Origin: Nitrospirales bacterium | GTDB taxonomy: Bacteria > Nitrospirota > Nitrospiria > Nitrospirales > UBA8639 | Direction: 5' to 3' | Assembly (NCBI GenBank): GCA_021604265.1 | Contig: BQIY01000092.1 | Span: forward strand, 1-7,615 | DNA length: 7,615 bases | In this document: positions 7,053-7,615 of the stretch, one piece after another | Layout of the letters: each line of letters starts with the position of its first letter | Position numbering within the stretch: the first letter of the stretch is position 1 | The notes under the pieces: model-generated | The model's database searches: none | What the model was told of the DNA's origin: nothing | The model's input: the letters and a program-made list of their open reading frames with translations, nothing else | Position numbers and translations under genes: made by a program

Positions 7053-7615
7053 CTATGCAGAAAGCTGCCAGGAAGTCTTCTCAGCCGCATTCATCCGCTG
7101 CAACCACATCTCTACAACCATCAAGGCATAGAGATCTTGCCTGGGCGTCTCCGTCATTGTTGATTTCCGCAAGACGGCAATGGTTCGGGGATCCAGCCAT
7201 TTGGTGAGTACACTTTGCGAACCCAAGCAATCGGAACCACATGCGGGCAAGAAGCTTTTTTGCATCCAGCGATTTAACGGAACGACAAATCCCTGCTTGG
7301 GCCGATGAACGATACCGGCTGGCAGTAAGGGTTCAGTTACCTCTCGTAGCAGTCGTTTCCCTTCGACCGGCCAAGGACTCACCAACCATTGGGGGGGCAG
7401 AGACAACGCAAACTCAACAAGCCGATGATGTAAAAACGGCACGCGGACTTCTAATCCATGAGCCATACTCATCCGATCAACTTTCGTAAGCATGTCGTTC
7501 GGCAGCGATGTCGTCAGGTCTATCCACAAGGCCCGGTGAACTGGATGCCACGCAGCGGCTTGCCGAATCGAACCTCGCGGAATCTCACGCAGCGCTTCTT
7601 CATATTTTTCTGCAG
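7053..7615 (-). CDS. Asparagine synthetase-type (glutamine-hydrolysing) amidotransferase, C-terminal part (5' end outside the window)
   Basis: The frame is open to the right window edge, giving 186 visible residues before a TAG stop; whole enzymes of this family are around 600 residues, so the N-terminal glutaminase domain and the ATP pyrophosphatase loop are missing. NDMLTKVDRMSMAHGLEVRVPFL (about 39-61 of the visible part) is the hallmark of the synthetase domain. GKRLLR (85-90) and RPKQGFVVPLNRWM (104-117) follow, with K106 in the place of a conserved active-site lysine. LYALMVVEMWLQR (161-173) is the usual last helix. In polysaccharide loci such enzymes commonly amidate a sugar carboxylate rather than make free asparagine; that is the favoured reading here, by context. 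The TTG at 7529 is an internal leucine codon, not a start. The usual PFLD aspartate is a histidine here (H62). A 95-bp gap (6958-7052) without a clear promoter separates it from the next gene. Confidence 0.9.
   Translation of the reverse strand, partial: AEKYEEALREIPRGSIRQAAAWHPVHRALWIDLTTSLPNDMLTKVDRMSMAHGLEVRVPFLHHRLVEFALSLPPQWLVSPWPVEGKRLLREVTEPLLPAGIVHRPKQGFVVPLNRWMQKSFLPACGSDCLGSQSVLTKWLDPRTIAVLRKSTMTETPRQDLYALMVVEMWLQRMNAAEKTSWQLSA

Noticed and set aside
6809..7207. Plus-strand open frame of 132 codons over the gap between the amidotransferase and methyltransferase genes
   Set aside because: Both ends are antisense to supported genes, and the composition is rich in Ser, Ala and Arg without a domain.

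Overview
The window is part of a bacterial surface-polysaccharide (exopolysaccharide, capsule or O-antigen type) gene cluster. It holds eight protein-coding genes, two of them cut by the window edges. Gene density is high, base composition is near 50% GC in the stretches I counted, start codons are ATG and GTG, and neighbouring genes overlap or nearly abut. The membrane-bound acyltransferase paired with a periplasmic-facing SGNH-type protein suggests a Gram-negative bacterium, but nothing here fixes the genus. I see no rRNA, tRNA, CRISPR array, transposase or attachment site.

Positions 1-1408 (plus strand) carry a two-gene O-acylation module: the C-terminal third of an MBOAT acyltransferase, overlapped by 11 bp by a gene for an N-terminally anchored SGNH-like protein. 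This resembles the AlgI/AlgJ-X and DltB/DltD arrangements, in which the MBOAT protein moves an acyl group across the membrane and the SGNH-like partner places it on the polymer.

Positions 1409-1632 are a short convergent junction with small inverted repeats and no convincing gene.

Positions 1633-7615 (minus strand, read right to left) look like one operon. In transcription order it encodes the C-terminal part of an asparagine synthetase-type amidotransferase, a class I SAM methyltransferase, two GT4-type glycosyltransferases in tandem, a CapK/PaaK-type adenylate-forming ligase, and a second, different SAM methyltransferase. The core four genes are very tight: a gap of about 19 nt, then 1 nt between stop and start, then a 4-bp ATGA overlap. 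The last methyltransferase is set off by 128 bp containing a perfect 6-bp hairpin, and a 95-bp gap separates the amidotransferase from the first methyltransferase.

Taken together, the two glycosyltransferases would add sugars to a lipid-linked repeat unit. The amidotransferase, CapK-like ligase and two methyltransferases would decorate it, and the convergent MBOAT/SGNH pair could acylate the exported polymer. The individual families are well known. The specific combination is the interesting part, and the actual sugar substrates cannot be read from the sequence.
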